7,433 nucleotides of DNA, from contig JAAYUT010000257.1 in the NCBI GenBank assembly GCA_012517485.1, positions 1 to 7,433 of the forward strand, written 5' to 3'. A model generated the notes under the pieces. That model saw nothing but the letters and a program-made list of their open reading frames with translations. It did no database searches and was not told the DNA's origin. This DNA comes from Candidatus Atribacter fermentans. GTDB taxonomy: Bacteria > Atribacterota > Atribacteria > Atribacterales > Atribacteraceae. A program made the translations under genes and the position numbers. Positions 6,018 to 7,433 of the stretch are shown piece by piece; position 1 is the stretch's first letter; each line of letters starts with the position of its first letter.

Positions 6018-6055
6018 AACAAGTACGAGGCTGAAATTCCAGCCTCGTACTTGTT
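6018..6055. repeat. Perfect 16-bp inverted repeat (mRNA stem-loop) between binding protein and permease
   Basis: AACAAGTACGAGGCTG (6018-6033) and CAGCCTCGTACTTGTT (6040-6055) are exact complements around a six-base loop. On the operon transcript the hairpin forms 15 bases after the binding-protein stop and 21 bases before the permease start. It is not followed by a U-run on that strand, so it is a poor intrinsic terminator. A 3' stabiliser or partial block is more likely, which would raise the binding protein above the membrane subunits, as described for malE-malF and similar operons. On the plus strand it is followed by only four T. Confidence 0.85.
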
Positions 6056-6069
6056 TTGATACCTATTTC

Positions 6070-7433
6070 TTAATAGTTAAAGTATTTTTCCAAAGGAGCG
6101 TCATATGGTTCACCGTAAGCTAATTCGTAAGGAAGATCAGGGATATTCTCAGTACGAGTGATTTCATACCCAGCTCTTTCCAGCTCCCTTTCTTGTCTCT
6201 CTGCACAATCTTTCAGGGCTTGATCAACAGTCTTTTTGCCAGTAATGGCATTGTTCACTTCTTCCTGCATAATGTCGAGCAATATGGCATATTCAGGAAT
6301 ATGCCAGTAGTCATTAATATAATTCATAGCGTCCTTAAACAGGACATTATAGGGATTCAGCTTTAACCATTCTGGATCCTCTAATACTTGTTTATTTCCA
6401 GTTTGGCAAACCTTAGCATATCTCATCTGTTGTTCTTTTTGCATGTACCATTCTAAAAACTTCCAAGACTCTTCAACATATTTTGAATATTTATTAATGC
6501 CTAGTCCTTGGCCACCCATGCTAAACACTCTTCGGAATTTCCCATCTTTTCCTTCTTCCCCAGGAAGAATAGCAAAACCAACTTTATCGACGATCTTTGA
6601 CACTTTAGGATCCAGCATTGAACCAAAAAAGTAAAACCATTGCATTGCCATGGCTACTTTTCCTTCTAACATTGCAACATTGACTTCATCGAATCCCCAG
6701 GTTTCTGATCCTGGTGGACAAAATTTGAAGAGGTCAACAAAAAACTGAACTCCTTCAATTGATGCTGGACTATCAAGATATCCTTTTATCTCATTGGTTT
6801 TCGGATTCCAAAGTGCACCACCGAAGCTCCAAACAAAACAATTGGACATACTGGTACAATAATCGTATTGTCTTCCTCCATACATGGCTAATCCATAGAG
6901 ACCTTCATTAGGTCGGTTAAAGAATTCTGCAATATCTCTCATTTGCTTGTAAGTCTGAGGAACAATCAAATCATATCCATATTTAGCTTTAAAAGCTTCC
7001 TTCTCTTTAGGATCTTCAAAAAGGTCTCTTCGGTAAATTAGTCCTAAACAATCCTGGTTTACCGGTAAGGCGTATTGATTCCCACTCCCATCCGGATATT
7101 CACCATATCTCTTAAGTGCTGCAGGTTGGAAATTCTCAAACTTTAATTTATCTGATTTCTCGAGATAAGGATTCAATAAGACACAATGCCCTGCACCGGC
7201 AAACTCTGACACAGATTGACTATCCCAGGCAGCAAGGTCAAAACCGCTTCCTTTTGCTGCAAATTCTGAAGCAATTTTATCATGCCATTCAGGACCATAT
7301 GGAACTAGAGCACCTACAACTTTAACTCCAGCAACAGCCTCATAATCCTTTGCAATATTTAATAAGGCTTCCGCACAGGTTCCCGCATGCCACACTACAG
7401 TTAATGTTATTGGCTCTTGAGAAAAAGAATAAA
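6070..7433 (-). CDS. ABC importer solute-binding protein, family 1 (5' end outside window)
   Basis: An extracellular binding protein of the SBP_bac_1 class; 453 residues are visible and the frame stays open to the window edge. A GTG at 7395 is in frame but is internal: the residues before it read YSFSQEPITLTVVW, the end of a signal peptide and the first beta strand of the mature protein, so the true start lies beyond 7433. Family features (numbered from the first visible residue) include FDLAAWDSQ (64-72) in the position usually reading DvvaxD, the hinge-proximal YALPVNQDCLGLIYRRDLF (120-138), PQTYKQMRDIAEFF (158-171) and EGKVAMAMQW (256-265). There are eight cysteines (19, 83, 128, 192, 198, 238, 342, 409), many for this family. 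The aromatic-rich middle (YDYC, WSFGGALW, WFYFF) fits a sugar or polyol pocket. The ligand is not predictable. Confidence 0.93.
   Translation of the reverse strand, partial: YSFSQEPITLTVVWHAGTCAEALLNIAKDYEAVAGVKVVGALVPYGPEWHDKIASEFAAKGSGFDLAAWDSQSVSEFAGAGHCVLLNPYLEKSDKLKFENFQPAALKRYGEYPDGSGNQYALPVNQDCLGLIYRRDLFEDPKEKEAFKAKYGYDLIVPQTYKQMRDIAEFFNRPNEGLYGLAMYGGRQYDYCTSMSNCFVWSFGGALWNPKTNEIKGYLDSPASIEGVQFFVDLFKFCPPGSETWGFDEVNVAMLEGKVAMAMQWFYFFGSMLDPKVSKIVDKVGFAILPGEEGKDGKFRRVFSMGGQGLGINKYSKYVEESWKFLEWYMQKEQQMRYAKVCQTGNKQVLEDPEWLKLNPYNVLFKDAMNYINDYWHIPEYAILLDIMQEEVNNAITGKKTVDQALKDCAERQERELERAGYEITRTENIPDLPYELAYGEPYDAPLEKYFNY

Noticed and set aside
6443..6634. 63-codon plus-strand open frame
   Set aside because: It is antisense to the binding protein, with no ribosome binding site or recognisable domain.
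7116..7325. 69-codon plus-strand open frame
   Set aside because: It is antisense to the binding protein, with no supporting signal.
1..7433. CRISPR array, tRNA, rRNA or insertion sequence
   Set aside because: I saw no regularly spaced repeats, no tRNA-like cloverleaf or rRNA blocks, and no transposase frame. The short palindromes are confined to 288-506 and 6018-6055.

Overview
The window is a low-GC bacterial segment, by eye clearly below 45% G+C, and every supportable gene lies on the minus strand. Almost all of it is one operon for a carbohydrate- or polyol-type ABC importer of the CUT1 (MalFGK/Ugp/Glp-like) class. Composition, protein style and the intergenic repeats (diverged copies of a 'GTCATTGCGAGG...GGCAATCTC' element and a CCCTTT/AAAGGG element) would fit an anaerobic, possibly thermophilic lineage such as Atribacterota. 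That assignment is from memory and is weak.

Layout in transcription order, from high to low coordinates. A solute-binding protein runs off the right edge, so its signal-peptide start is outside (7433-6070). A 73-base gap follows, holding a perfect 16-bp inverted repeat (6018-6055). Next come a MalG-type permease (5996-5115), an exported protein of unknown function (5112-4015), a MalF-type permease (4018-3089), a first ABC ATPase (3088-1988), a second ABC ATPase (1970-849) and a 71-residue two-helix membrane protein (842-627). Spacings from the MalG-type permease onward are +2, -4, 0, +17 and +6 bases, so these six genes are almost certainly co-transcribed and translationally coupled.

Downstream is a 478-base stretch without a gene (149-626). 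It carries at least four short imperfect palindromes and no convincing terminator. Beyond it, the first 49 codons of an RpiB/LacAB-family sugar-phosphate isomerase start at 148 with their own Shine-Dalgarno and run off the left edge.

How the parts work together: the binding protein captures a solute outside the membrane, the two permeases form the channel, and the two different ATPases should form a heterodimer on the cytoplasmic face. The ATPases are complementary. The first has an intact Q-loop but a degenerate signature (LPPGD instead of LSGGQ). The second has a normal signature (LSGGE) but Glu instead of Gln in the Q-loop. Both defects fall on the same composite nucleotide site, which predicts one hydrolytic and one degenerate site. 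The general plan resembles two-ATPase importers such as rhizobial GlpSTPQV (glycerol), but the substrate here cannot be read from the sequence. The exported protein between the permeases may have a C39-peptidase-like fold that has lost its catalytic residues. With the small terminal membrane protein, it is the least explained part of the system.
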